NCBI GenBank assembly: GCA_001949185.1
Contig: BDGG01000022.1
Location: forward strand, 186,001 to 250,000
Reading direction: 5' to 3'
From: Ramazzottius varieornatus
Lineage: Eukaryota > Tardigrada > Eutardigrada > Parachela > Ramazzottiidae
Length of the DNA: 64,000 nt
A program made the position numbers and the translations under genes. The stretch's first letter is position 1. Each line of letters starts with the position of its first letter. The notes under the pieces are model-generated. The model had not been told where the DNA came from. It worked only from the letters and a program-made list of their open reading frames with translations, and did no database searches. Of the stretch, positions 51,131 to 61,304 are shown piece after piece.

Positions 51131-51587
51131 TCAGTCTTGGGGGGCGCAGTAGGCGTAGTTCTGTATTCCCTCGATAGTTTGGCGAATTACGTCATCATGC
51201 CAGTAAATTACACCCGCACTGGTATCTCTGATTGTTTGATTGTCAACCATCATTGCACTTACCTGGGGAGAAGTCTTTGATTGAACGTATAGATACTTTC
51301 CGTTCCCCGTCGGATTATATTTACCACGACAGTCACGTGATTCGCAGAACTTTCGAGGGAATACAGTAGTAGCCACAAAGTGTCTACCACTGCGCCTTTT
51401 CGGGTTGGCTAGTTGCCACTCGTATTTCTGAAGAGAACTTTCTTTCGCTTGTATGGATCCTCCGTTGAAGGCTGTGAAATCGGTTCACTTAGGATCACAA
51501 GGTGGCCAGTAATTTCCGGATGATTGTCTCTGGTCAGGGCAAAGTTTGGAAGTTGCAGCGCGACTGCTACCGAAGCGCTGAATTCAT
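51131..51587 (-). CDS. Small three-exon gene, possibly mitochondrial, unrecognised
   Basis: Model: exons 51587-51571, 51471-51388 and 51218-51131, all phase 2 at the joins, give 62 residues. The N terminus (MNSALR, then LQRRIHTSERKFSS) is Arg/Ser-rich without acidic residues in the first stretch and resembles a mitochondrial presequence. The C terminus is AGVIYWHDDVIRQTIEGIQN, then YAYCAPQD. An alternative keeps one longer exon (51131 to about 51471) in another upstream frame and adds KFCESRDCRGKYNPTGNG, then KYLYVQSK. Both end at the same stop. No family recognised. It diverges from the mitochondrial factor GFM2 with starts only 40 bp apart, which is weak support for a mitochondrial role. 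Confidence 0.38.
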
Positions 51588-51627
51588 CGAGTCACATCGA
51601 CATCGTTCTTGTCCGGCGTTGTGCGAC
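51588..51627. promoter_or_regulatory. 40 bp gap between divergent starts (small gene / GFM2)
   Basis: If the small-gene start is correct, the two ATGs are separated by 40 bp, so any transcription starts must overlap the neighbouring leader or coding exon. TGACGTCA lies at 51770 in GFM2 intron 1. Confidence 0.3.
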
Positions 51628-54416
51628 ATGAGACTGTGCTCGTCGATATGCGGATTCTTTGGAGGAACCGGCTGCCGTCGCTTCTTTTCCTGCGCTAGCG
51701 GTATGTTTAATGTGCCATCTTAACGTTGCGAAGGAGTGTCCACCAAAGCAGGTGGCTGAAGTTGGTGTATGACGTCATTGTGCTCTCAGTCGGCTTTGGC
51801 ACAGTCTAAAAATAGGTATAATGTCTTTGTAGATGCGGGCGGCGCTCAACTCATCTTCCGCAGGCAGCAGTCGACAAAGCGTAAAGCCAACTCCCGACTA
51901 AAGGATTCGCAGCTACTGCAAGAGACGGATAAAAGCCGTATACGCAATATCGGCATCATTGCTCACATCGATGCAGGTCTGATTACCCTATATAAGTTGA
52001 TACGCGTACGTAGTGGCCAGGGGACGGTAGCTGCTGGGTGGAAAGGAGGGACATAGCCTTTAAGGATCAGTGTGGGGTTACAGGTAAAACGACGACGACA
52101 GAGCGGATGCTCCTTGCGGCGGGCTTCATCAGGCAGGCCGGCGAGGTGGACTCGGGGGACACGGTGATGGACTTTCTGCCGCAGGAGCGGGAACGGGGTA
52201 TCACCATCAGCTCGGCCATGATCAGTTTCCCCTGGAAGGAGCACCGCATCAATCTGATTGACACGCCGGGCCATGTGGACTTTACGCTGGAAGTGGAGCG
52301 TTCGCTGTTGGCCATGGACGGCGTCGTTGTCATCCTCGACGCGGCCAAAGGTGTCCAAGCCCAGACGCAGACGGTCTGGCGACAAGCCAGCAAGTTTGGC
52401 CTGCCCGCCCTCGTCTTCCTCAACAAGATGGACAAGGCAGCAGCCAATGTCGACAAGTGCCTGGCCCACTTGGAGAAGAAGCTGTCGCTGAAGGCGCTAC
52501 CGCTGCAAGTTGCCCTCGACGACAAAGCTCTGCACTTTCCATCGTTACTGGCCGGCCGGCCGCCACAGGATGAAGCCACAAGTGTGGGGCAAGCTCGACA
52601 AGACCTGTATGAAAGGCTGGCGGAGTGTGACGATGACTTTGCCCAAGTTTACCTAGAGTCGACGGCAGAAGACGGGGAAAGAAGGTTGATGGGTAGGTCT
52701 ATGGGGAAAGTCAAGTGCATGTCTATTTGGTGTAACAGTTATGGGCTTGGTGGTTGTTGAAGGATAGATGAGGCGCTGGTGCAGTCGTCCATTCGGCGAT
52801 TGTGCCTGTCGCGGCGCATTGCGCCCGTCTTGATGGGGTCGGCTATGCAGGGTGTGGGGGTGGAGGAGCTGCTGGACGCCGTCGTGGCTTACCTGCCCGA
52901 CCCGCTGTCCCTGACCAAGTCGCTGATCCAGCAGCGCCTGTCCAGCGCCACCTCGCCTTTCTACGGCCTGGCCTTTCGCAACCTTCACGACAAGTACCGC
53001 GGCTTGCTGACCTTTATCCGCATCTACCGCGGCACACTGAAGGCCGGCTCGACCCTCTACAACATCAACACAGGCCAACGCCAAAAGGTTTGTGTGACAG
53101 CCATGGCCGCCCATGGACTAGTCATCCAGTCCCTGCTCTATTTGTACTTACAGGTGGGCAAAGTGATGGAAGCCTATGCCGACGAGTTGCGGGACGTCCG
53201 TGTGGGTAGCGAGGGCAACGTGGTGGTGGTCAGCGGCCTGAGCGCCACGGCCACGGGCGACACGCTGACCCTCCCAGCCGCCACTGACAAGGAAGAGATG
53301 AGCTTGTTGCCCATTCTGCAGATACCCGATCCCGTCTACTTTTGCTCCCTAGAAGCCCACAGTACCTCGCAACAGCAAGCGCTGGAGGAGGCGCTGGCCA
53401 TCATCCAGAAGGAGGATCCCTCCTTGAAGGTCTCGATGGAAGCCGATATAGGCCAGCTGGTCGTCTGCGGCATGGGTAACTGGTCGCCTTACATACAGCA
53501 TAGCCATAAGTGTCAGCGCGAGGGTTGGTCATTATTGTAGGGGAGCTGCATCTGGAAGTGGTTCGAGGGCGCTTAAAAGATCAGTTTGGGCTGGAGACCT
53601 ACATGGGCCCACTACAGGTGGCTTACAAGGAGGCGCCGACGGTGGCTGCTGACCATGTCCAGCAGGTGCAACCCCTCATGCTCTGATTCCATAACCTTTG
53701 ACAGCAGCCAATGCCGTACTGCCCACTTCTCCTGTAGGCTAGTCGGGATGTGCAGGGAACGACGCACAATGTCATGTTGCACCTGCGCCTGCTGCCGACA
53801 GCCGGCAGTGGAGCCTTCAAGCGCCTAAAGGTGCTGGCCACGCAGGAGGAGGACTGGACACTTCCTCGAGACATTGTGCACGCCGTGGAGAACGGGGTGA
53901 TGGCTGCCTTGAGTAATGGGCCCTCCTTGAGCTGCCCGGTGGTGGACGTCAGTGTCGAACTGCTCAAGCTGACCACCAGTCGGGGCGTCTTACCGGCCAT
54001 GGTGGCGGCCGCCGCCACCCACTGTGTCCTACACTTGCTGCGACAAGCTAACTGCCAGGTACAGAGTACAGCCACCCCCAACTCCTTGCCGTGGCCTTGG
54101 CGCTTCAATGCCTGAACTATCATGTCCTTGCTAGGTGATGGAGCCCTTAATGTCGGTGGCGATTAGCGTCCCTATGGAGCTGGTTCACGAAGTCATTGGC
54201 GACCTAGCCAAGCGTCGCGCCCTAATAAAGGAGGTGGAAGTGCTGGACGAGGAAAGCCGAATAGTTCAGGCCGAGACGCCTCTAGCCGAGATGCTGCATT
54301 TCAGCCGCGATATACGGACCGTCACCCGTGGTTTGGCCTCACTGGAGGTGCAGTTTAGCCGCTATCAAGCCCTCACCGCCGACCATCTTCATCAACTGCA
54401 AACTCGAGCTTACTAA
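51628..54416 (+). CDS. GFM2: Mitochondrial elongation factor G2 (ribosome-releasing factor 2)
   Basis: GTPase that splits mitochondrial ribosomes after termination together with RRF. Exon 1 (51628-51700) gives a presequence, [20 protein letters not shown], and splices in phase 1 to exon 2 (51833). The GTPase domain has all motifs: [13 protein letters not shown] (P-loop), [32 protein letters not shown] and [14 protein letters not shown]. Later domains follow: [20 protein letters not shown] (domain II), a domain III-IV stretch with [35 protein letters not shown], and the C-terminal domain V ([20 protein letters not shown]) with [20 protein letters not shown]. The exon with [10 protein letters not shown] and the weak linker between domains III and IV fit GFM2 rather than GFM1. 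The stop follows LQTRAY. Confidence 0.9.
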
Positions 54417-55325
54417 CCTCTTTTCTTTGATGCCTGTCCTTCTGAATTTGAATGTTTCGCTGGCTATCTGAAACTGGCGCTGTGCCTGCCTTTTTGCCGG
54501 GTTTCGACTCGCAGAGCATCTGCACTGCACGTACGGCAGATGGTCAAGACAAATCCGCGTTTATGCATGAATCATCAGTCTGTTAAAAGATTCCAGCTGC
54601 GTTACCCATTATTTGTGATTCAGTCCTCTGGTATTCTTTGAGTCCTTTCCTCTGTATCGGAACCTAGTCTGCAAGACGGGTCGGGGAAACGGCGGGTACC
54701 ATCCTGAAAGCGCATCCTCCATCCTATTCAGCAAAGTTTTCGCCATCGGAATCTTTCTGGTGCGGAAACGGGCAATTCCCAGCTTGCTCGACGCCTAACC
54801 AAAAGCCCTTCCTGCATCAAGTCCTCGTTTCTGATTGTCGGTGTGATCGCGGCCTTGCGGTTGGCTCCAGCCAGGTCCTAGGACATACTGTATATACTTT
54901 ATCACGTCTCGCTGTCCGTAACTCGTGAGCGCCTCCTTGCTGTTGCATAGTACAGCTTCGGCTCCGCTCGCTCTCCCGTCAGTTTTCCCTGGAACAGAGA
55001 GTAATGAAAAGCCACGAATTATTGACCCTTATCGATCAGAGGAATCAGGACTCTCTGACGGGACAAAAAGGAATGAATTGAGAGACGAAGCAGCAAAGTG
55101 ATTCTTTGGAATTTTGAATGTGGAAAGTGGAATGTAAAAAAACCACATGAACAGTGCAAATAAACAATGGACTTCAGCTGGAATTCCAGCCGATACTAAA
55201 TTCACAGATCCACCAACAGATGCAGTGGAATTTCTTCAGTTCGATCAATCCGCAAATCAATCATGGACGACTGCTCTTGTGAACAGCAGAATCAGAATGA
55301 GCAGATTCGTCTAGATTAGAGCCCT

Positions 55326-55632
55326 GCAATATGCAGTACGTTCTGCACTGCACTGCATTTTACTGCAATGCAGTGCAGTTGCAGTCGCCGAAATGGTGAG
55401 AAAATGCAGTTGCAGTGCAGTTGCAGTTTTGACAAAGTGAGCACCGTTCTTTTTTTTGCATTTTCTGGCGTTTTTCGGTTGAATATCCGTAAAACAACGA
55501 CGTTTACGTTGTGTTTGACATGTAATTCCGTTGAGGGCAGAAACTCCTAATTTCTAAATGCAGTGCAGTGCAGTACAGTTGCAGTTTGCAAAACAGCAGA
55601 AAAATGCAGATGCAGTGCAGTTGCAGTTTCTG
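55326..55632. repeat. TGCAGT-rich low-complexity repeat
   Basis: Irregular reiteration of TGCAGT and TGCAGTTGCAGT in both orientations. The left part includes an imperfect palindrome (CTGCACTGCACTGCATTTTA / CTGCAATGCAGTGCAGTTGC). Three blocks are separated by about 100 bp of unique sequence. Hairpin-forming potential is obvious. Confidence 0.65.
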
Positions 55633-55969
55633 GAAACCGGATACAGTGAGAAGCGGCACTGGTTTCAGCTTCTGCTGCAGGTCTCTAATCCAGATTCCAC
55701 AGTTCCAGATTTCTAAAGCATCATTGGTTTCTTGCCCCGTCCAGGTTACCTCCACGCTCCAGCAAGCTGCTGTGGTCTCTGCACTGTAAAGCTGCAGTAC
55801 CTCGCCGTTTGCAAACGACGGCGTGCCAAAATGCCGGCTGACTCAGCAGTCGCTGTAGTTAACATACGATAAGTGAAGAACGCCCATCAGCATTCACGCC
55901 GAAGGTCGGATAATCAAGTTATGAGCTGACTTTTTACGAGCCATAAATTTCAGAAATTAGAGCTGTTAA

Positions 55970-56150
55970 TGGTTTGAGCCATATGGTTTGATTAGGTTTA
56001 AGTGGTCTGCATGCCAAACCGGTTAAATAAAAATAGTTTCTCCCACAAACCACTTTCCCACAAACCACCAAAAGTGGTTTGTTCTAAATTTTAAACCAGA
56101 CCAATTTAAATTAAACCACATAAGCCGCCGGTTTGAACCGGTTTGCGAAC
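55970..56150. repeat. GGTTT/AAACC-rich region with inverted repeats
   Basis: Many copies of GGTTTG, AAACCAC and CAAACCACTTTCCCACAAAC, with local inverted pairing such as CAAACCACTTT...AAAGTGGTTTG. Possibly the remains of a small fold-back element. Ends were not defined. Confidence 0.45.
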
Positions 56151-56709
56151 AACCTTTCGATCACCAGTACATAGTAAATTTTGCCACAGTTTTCTTCACT
56201 TGACTAGACAACTAAAATAACCACCGAGGACAAGATACTGAGGCACAGTTGCTGGTTTCTCTACAAACACACGCAAACAGGCAAAACTGGCGCGTGCCGG
56301 AATTGTAAAGGCACCGTGGCAAGCAAGCCGGTAGTACAATCCTTTTTCCACCAGCAATGCTTTCCAGCACTGTGGGAATTGTAAGGGGGTTTCCAAGTGG
56401 TCTGATCTGGTTTTGACAGCTCTAGCAGAAATACTCTGATCCGCATCGCGGAAGGCATTATTCTCAGATTTCGGAGCTCTAAAGCATTCGAAAAATGCTT
56501 CCCGGGGTAATGGCTTGCTCGTGAGAGTCCCACGGAAAGGTTTGTTTAATTGATTTTATTCGTTATTCATCTGGTTGCATATTCGGTGACGTAACGTACT
56601 CGCTCCGCCTCGATATTCGCATTACACAATCAATCAACCGCTTGCGCCTGTGTCCCACTCTCCGGCAAGTCGGGGTACAGCAGCTCATCATTGGGTCTCC
56701 GTGTAGATT

Positions 56710-57740
56710 ATGCGGACCAAGGAAGACATCCTGAAGAAGTCAGGAATGGGTTCGTTTGTAGGAAAACCTTTGCAACACTGCTCGTTGGAGACTGGATGCT
56801 TCGTGGTGGCCTTCCACACATTGGTAAGTATAGATCACCTGCTGTCGACCAGCTCAAGCTGTTTGTATTGCAGGTTTTAGCCGGTGTGTTGTTGTTGTTC
56901 AATATCCACAATCTGGTTCTTGCTTCGGACTACATCGTCTGGACTCTCGTCGTCGCCTTCTTGCTGGTTTTTGCTGCATTCATGCTCCTCTGTGACCTTT
57001 TCCGCGTAAGTTTCTCCGTATACGTTAGACACGGCTCTTGTTCAGTAAGATAACGATAGTCCTACGAAACATGAGGGTTCCCTGTCATTCAGACAATGCG
57101 AGACGCCAGCAGACAATGTCGGGATGTTCGTTATTTCAAGTTACGCGCGTTTCTAGCCCCCACACTGAAATTGTGCGCCTCTTGAAATAATGACATATCA
57201 AGATTGTTTGCCGGCCTCCCGCATAACATTACCGTCAGTATGATTGACCCAAAGTTATATTTGATCCTTTTCAGAAATGGCCGGAAATGCTGGGTTTCTG
57301 GATGGGAATCTTTATCTTGCTCATCACCCTACCAGATCGCAATGGTTTGCTGGCAGATATACTACTTCGTCACCCTGGACGTAAGTTGTTGGATTTGTTC
57401 AGCACGCTGTGGTTTGCTCCACTCTGGCTGTACTTTAGGTATCACATTCAATAGTACTGGCCGTAATTCTGCGTTTTCATTTCTTCCAGATGAAATACAG
57501 CAGCGTCGTCGTGTCGATATTCGCCAGCATTGTCGTCTTCGGCATTCTGATCATTTTCGACGTAAGTCACAGTACAGCATTCATTATCTTCGAATGTTTT
57601 GCTGATCAACCGTAAGCTTTTTGGTACTGGGGAAAATATCAGTTGGTTATTCATGGCAGGTTTGGGCTTTGGTGACAGTTCACCGTCGTCGCCGTCACTT
57701 GGGTGGACGAAGACTGCAACCTGTTCCTGTCATGGCTTGA
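56710..57740 (+). CDS. Multi-pass membrane protein, unrecognised
   Basis: Exons 56710-56823, 56874-57005, an internal exon ending at 57380, 57490-57561 and 57660-57740 have clean GT-AG sites. Start MRTKEDILKKSGMGSFVG. Hydrophobic segments: FHTLVLAGVLLLFNIHNLVL, YIVWTLVVAFLLVFAAFMLL, IAMVCWQIYYFVTL and SVVVSIFASIVVFGILIIFD, then an Arg-rich tail (HRRRRHLGGRRLQPVPVMA). The internal exon is a problem. The obvious acceptor (57275) gives 106 nt and shifts the frame, although it would add a plausible TM segment (MLGFWMGIFILLITLP). The acceptor at 57336 gives 45 nt and keeps frame, for 147 residues in all. Four-TM topology is inferred; no family is assigned. Confidence 0.55.
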
Positions 57741-59455
57741 GCATCTCTTCTGTTTCCGGATCGAAACCTTCAGTATTTTTTTACTTGATGTTCCTTGATT
57801 TGTCCATTGCCAAAAATACTGTACGTGCAGTTTTGTTCATTTCTTAGCCGGCTTTGTTTGTTTTTCTGAATTAGCATTCGTATTTTTCAATATTTGGTCC
57901 TTCAGTGCCAGCACTGCTCTACCGTATCTGTCACTTCTCCTTTACTCCGTTTGAGTCCTTGTTTCTTTTTCACTCGCTTAACGAAGTCGTTGTCTACTGG
58001 ACATGTCGGTCTATTGTACCTCCGGTAATCTAGCTGGAAGTCATTGTAACTCTTGAACTTGTTTCTAGAGTCTTGTTCGGGTGTGACTTCGGGTTCACGA
58101 AGTATCGATCCATCTTGATCTTAAATTCCTAACCTCCATCCTCGGTAGAACTCTGATCATGGTCACTGTCGAAACTACTACAGTATCATCTCTTCCACAT
58201 ACATTCGCACCTGGTTTTTTCCAAACATGGTTTTTCCTCTGCACAATTTCCAACCAGGCAGGAGTACTGGATTTTGGATGACCTTTGAATTCCTACCCAC
58301 TTGCCAAAATGCAGTGTGAGTTGACCATAGTGTAAAATGTTCTATCAATCAACAGCTAAATCAACTCCAGCTTTCATCGAACACAGCAACAAGGTTATGT
58401 CACCGATAGGTTTGGTTAAGTCTTTGATTATTGATTAGCGCTGGTGGGGAATCGCATCAGATTACCGGCAGGTTACGAGATCTTCCCGCTCTCCCGCATC
58501 CCTCGCTATCTTCGTCCCCTGTATCCCCCCTATATCCCTCCGCCTCTGTTTACCGAGTAAGTGCTTAGTTCGAGCCTTTGACGGTGGAGAGTGGACCATC
58601 TGCTAGCTAGCTGTCTGTTTCGTGCAGGCTTGTCGAAAAACCTCGAGTTGTCTCATCATTACCTTCATCGCTCTTGTCGTCTGTCTGGCCTCTTCTGTCA
58701 CCGTCAGTTCTGCTGCTGACTTTTCTCTAGAGTCTTCCCTTGGTTCTAATCCGCTCTGTGAGTGTTTCCGTTGCAGGTTAGTGGACATCTAAGCCAATCC
58801 ATATCCCGCTAACCTGTTTGTATGCACGTGCGCGTCGCCGAATGGCGCATGTGTTGTGGTGCATGACAGCTAGACGATTTCGACACGAGTACGACAAGCA
58901 CGTACGTACTTTCTGCTTTTGTCTGTGCATGTGCACTGTAAGCTTATGCTTGTCGCACTAATGTTATGAAGACTGAGCTCTCACGCACCACAAAACATTC
59001 CGGTGGGCCGGAGCTTTATGGTTTCGGGAGTGTTTTAACTGGTGGAAATAAATATTATACAGTTCATTTTTAGCGAACTGTGACGTCATCCTATGCTATG
59101 GGCGTGTCGAGCTTGTTCTGCCCCTACTCCAATCAGCGTTCAGACCGTTGTTCGACGTTTTCGTTATTATTGAATTGATCTATCCACAATTTACACTATG
59201 GTCAACTCACACTGCCAAATGCATCCACCACATCGTCCCGCTGTTACGTCATGTCATCCAATGACATGCATAAACGCTACAATCTGATAATCTGCCGAGC
59301 ATTATTCAGCAGAAGGATCGGACTTATTACAGGATACCTGTCCCTGTTGATCATTGGTGGTGTTTCATGTGATCTCCACCGGTTTACCACCGAGGCCTGA
59401 TGACAGCACGCTTTTGACAACGTCGATTTGCCCACTGTGAATAAGGAGATAAAAC
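57741..59455. other. Intergenic with a possible short membrane-protein exon
   Basis: Contains the tentative exon pair below, a TGACGTCA at 59081 and a 7 bp-stem hairpin near 59060. The end is the promoter of the dicarboxylate carrier gene. Confidence 0.35.
58490..58789 (+). CDS. Tentative exon pair encoding one TM segment
   Basis: An exon ending at a GTAAGTGC donor (58558) encodes PALPHPSLSSSPVSPLYPSA, then SVYR. The next exon starts at 58628 after TTCGTGCAG and encodes ACRKTSSCLIITFIALVVCL, then ASSVTVSSAADF, ending at a GTTAGTG donor (58789). Both are phase 0 at the join and the second contains a clear hydrophobic segment. No start codon, final exon or homologue was found, so this may be chance. 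Confidence 0.25.
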
Positions 59456-61304
59456 ATGTCGGAAAGAGATGCAAGTTATGCAGCAGCAGCTGCGCGTGCC
59501 GCTCCTTCGCCGTCTCTCCAGCCAGTTCCAGCTGTACCTCCATTCATCGGCAGACCTTTACCGCCGCTGAAGCCTAGCCCCACTGTCAAGCGAAACGCAA
59601 AGTGGTACCATGGAGGAGTAGCAAGCGCCATGGTGAGCGGCGTTGCCCTCTTACTGTATAACCAAATCTGTATACAGTGTACGACATAAAGAAAAAATAA
59701 ACCGTTGAAATGGGTGTTGGATGGAGCCAGATGGATAAAACCAATGAAATTTGCGCATGCAACAAGATATAGTTCTCATTGGCTGAGGTCTAGCTGCAGT
59801 GTCACGCCCATTTTTAACGGTTAATTTTTTCGTACACTGCATGAGCCTCATTCTGACGCCATTGTGGTGGCAGTCGTGCAGGAACCGCAGTGACGTCATG
59901 CGCGACTTTTGGTAGAGCGACGGTTGTTTTACTTTACTGTCTTAGTGTCGACACTCTCTAGTCTGTCCAGATCATACGTTTGGTGTCCGTCTTTCCTGTT
60001 AGACTTGTGTTTTAGTAAATCAAACGCTACGATAATCATCTTTCTACTTGCAGGCTGTGTGCTTTACTCATCCTTTCGACCTGGTCAAGGTACGTCGTTG
60101 TCTCTATCCGTGACCGAGAGAGAAATGATTTCACAGTTCGGCGTTGCACCCTTCAGTTACTGCAGAACGATTAGCGTACACAGTACTAACCACGGAATTT
60201 CACGACAGGTGCAATTGCAAACGCAGCAAGAAGGGAAGCTGAAGATCATCCCGCTGACAAAAAGCATCGTCAAACGTGACGGCATCTTGGCCTTATATAA
60301 CGGGATCAGCGCTTCCCTTCTTCGACAGGTACCAGTACTGTATAATACTCATAGCTCTGACAAAAATTACGGAACCAGATTATGAAGCAAAATCTTATCT
60401 AAGCTAGTAACAACCATGTTTCAATTAGGGTCGTTGCTGACTCATCCCTTAAGCAAGGTCTAATCAAGCATCATGAGGTTGTTGTCGTTTCGAACGAAAA
60501 GAGGTTGGTTTTGCTTGCAGCTGACGTACTCGACAGCTCGTTTCGGCATTTACGAAGCCCTGCGGCCCAAGGATGCCGGCAAGAATCTGTCCTTTGCCAT
60601 GAAATGCCTGACGGCCGGAGCGGCCGGAGGCTTCGGGGGTTTTGTAGGAGCACCAGCAGATTTAATCAACGTCCGCATGCAGAACGACAGCAAACTTCCG
60701 GTGCAAGCTAGACGCAACTACAAGAATGCCCTGGAAGGACTGGTTCGTGTCAGCCGGCAAGAAGGAGTGGCGGCCTTGTGGCGCGGCTCTTCCATGGTGG
60801 TAGTCCGTGCTGTACTGATGACCATTGGTCAACTGTCTTTCTACGACCAAGTCAAGCAAATGCTTCTCTTGCTTCCGCTCTTTAAAGATACCGTCTCCAC
60901 CCATCTTTTAGCCAGCTCCATTGCTGTAAGTACATTGGTCACAAGCCGCTCTATCGATGCAGTGGCACTTCACCTTGCTTTGCAGGCCGGAGCCGCCACC
61001 ACCATCACCTTACCCGTCGATGTAATGAAGACCCGCCTACAAAACGCCAAACCCGGAGAGTACAAGGTGTGCTGCTTCTCTGGTGGCCAATGCCACGGCG
61101 GACAACAGGTCACGGTATAAGCTTATCACAGCTATGGTTTTGTAGAGCGCCATGGACTGTTTCCGGCAGACGCTGCGCATAGATGGCCCCATGGGCTTCT
61201 TCCGTGGCTACATTCCGGCCTTTGTCCGCTTGGGCCCACAAACTATCCTAACATTCCTCTTCTTGGAGCAAATTCGCCTACGCTTTGGTACACCCGTTGC
61301 TTGA
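59456..61304 (+). CDS. SLC25A10: Mitochondrial dicarboxylate carrier
   Basis: Inner-membrane exchanger of malate/succinate for phosphate or sulfate compounds. Exon 1 encodes an Ala/Pro-rich 45-residue N-terminal extension not usual in vertebrate SLC25A10, then KWYHGGVASAM. The three carrier repeats each have the PX[DE]XX[KR] signature: PFDLVKVQLQTQQE, PADLINVRMQNDSKLP and PVDVMKTRLQNAKPGEY. Other conserved blocks are GILALYNGISASLLRQLTYS, TARFGIYE and VLMTIGQLSFYDQVKQ; the chain ends FLFLEQIRLRFGTPVA. Collinear similarity to human SLC25A10 (VHLQTQQEVKLRM, VNVRMQNDVKLP) is strong. Intron 1 contains a 165 bp MITE-like element and a TGACGTCA (59891). Confidence 0.92.
59675..59839. mobile_element. 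165 bp MITE-like element in SLC25A10 intron 1
   Basis: The left end CAGTGTACGACATAAAGAAA (59675) is mirrored by the right end (CAGTGTACGAAAAAATTAAC on the minus strand, ending 59839). Both arms continue into AACCGTT(G/A)AAATGGG(T/C)GT. The left arm is flanked by TA; the right by CA, so the target-site duplication is imperfect. There is no coding sequence. It is shorter than and different in sequence from the element at 21556. Confidence 0.6.

Larger units (their letters stand above)
54417..56709. other. Repeat-rich intergenic region
   Basis: No coding signal was supported. It contains the TGCAGT hexamer-rich block (55326-55632) and the AAACC-rich block (55970-56150) listed separately. Minus-strand frames at 56196-56533 overlap sequence that looks like a degraded repeat. 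The end of the region is the promoter of the multi-TM gene. Confidence 0.4.
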
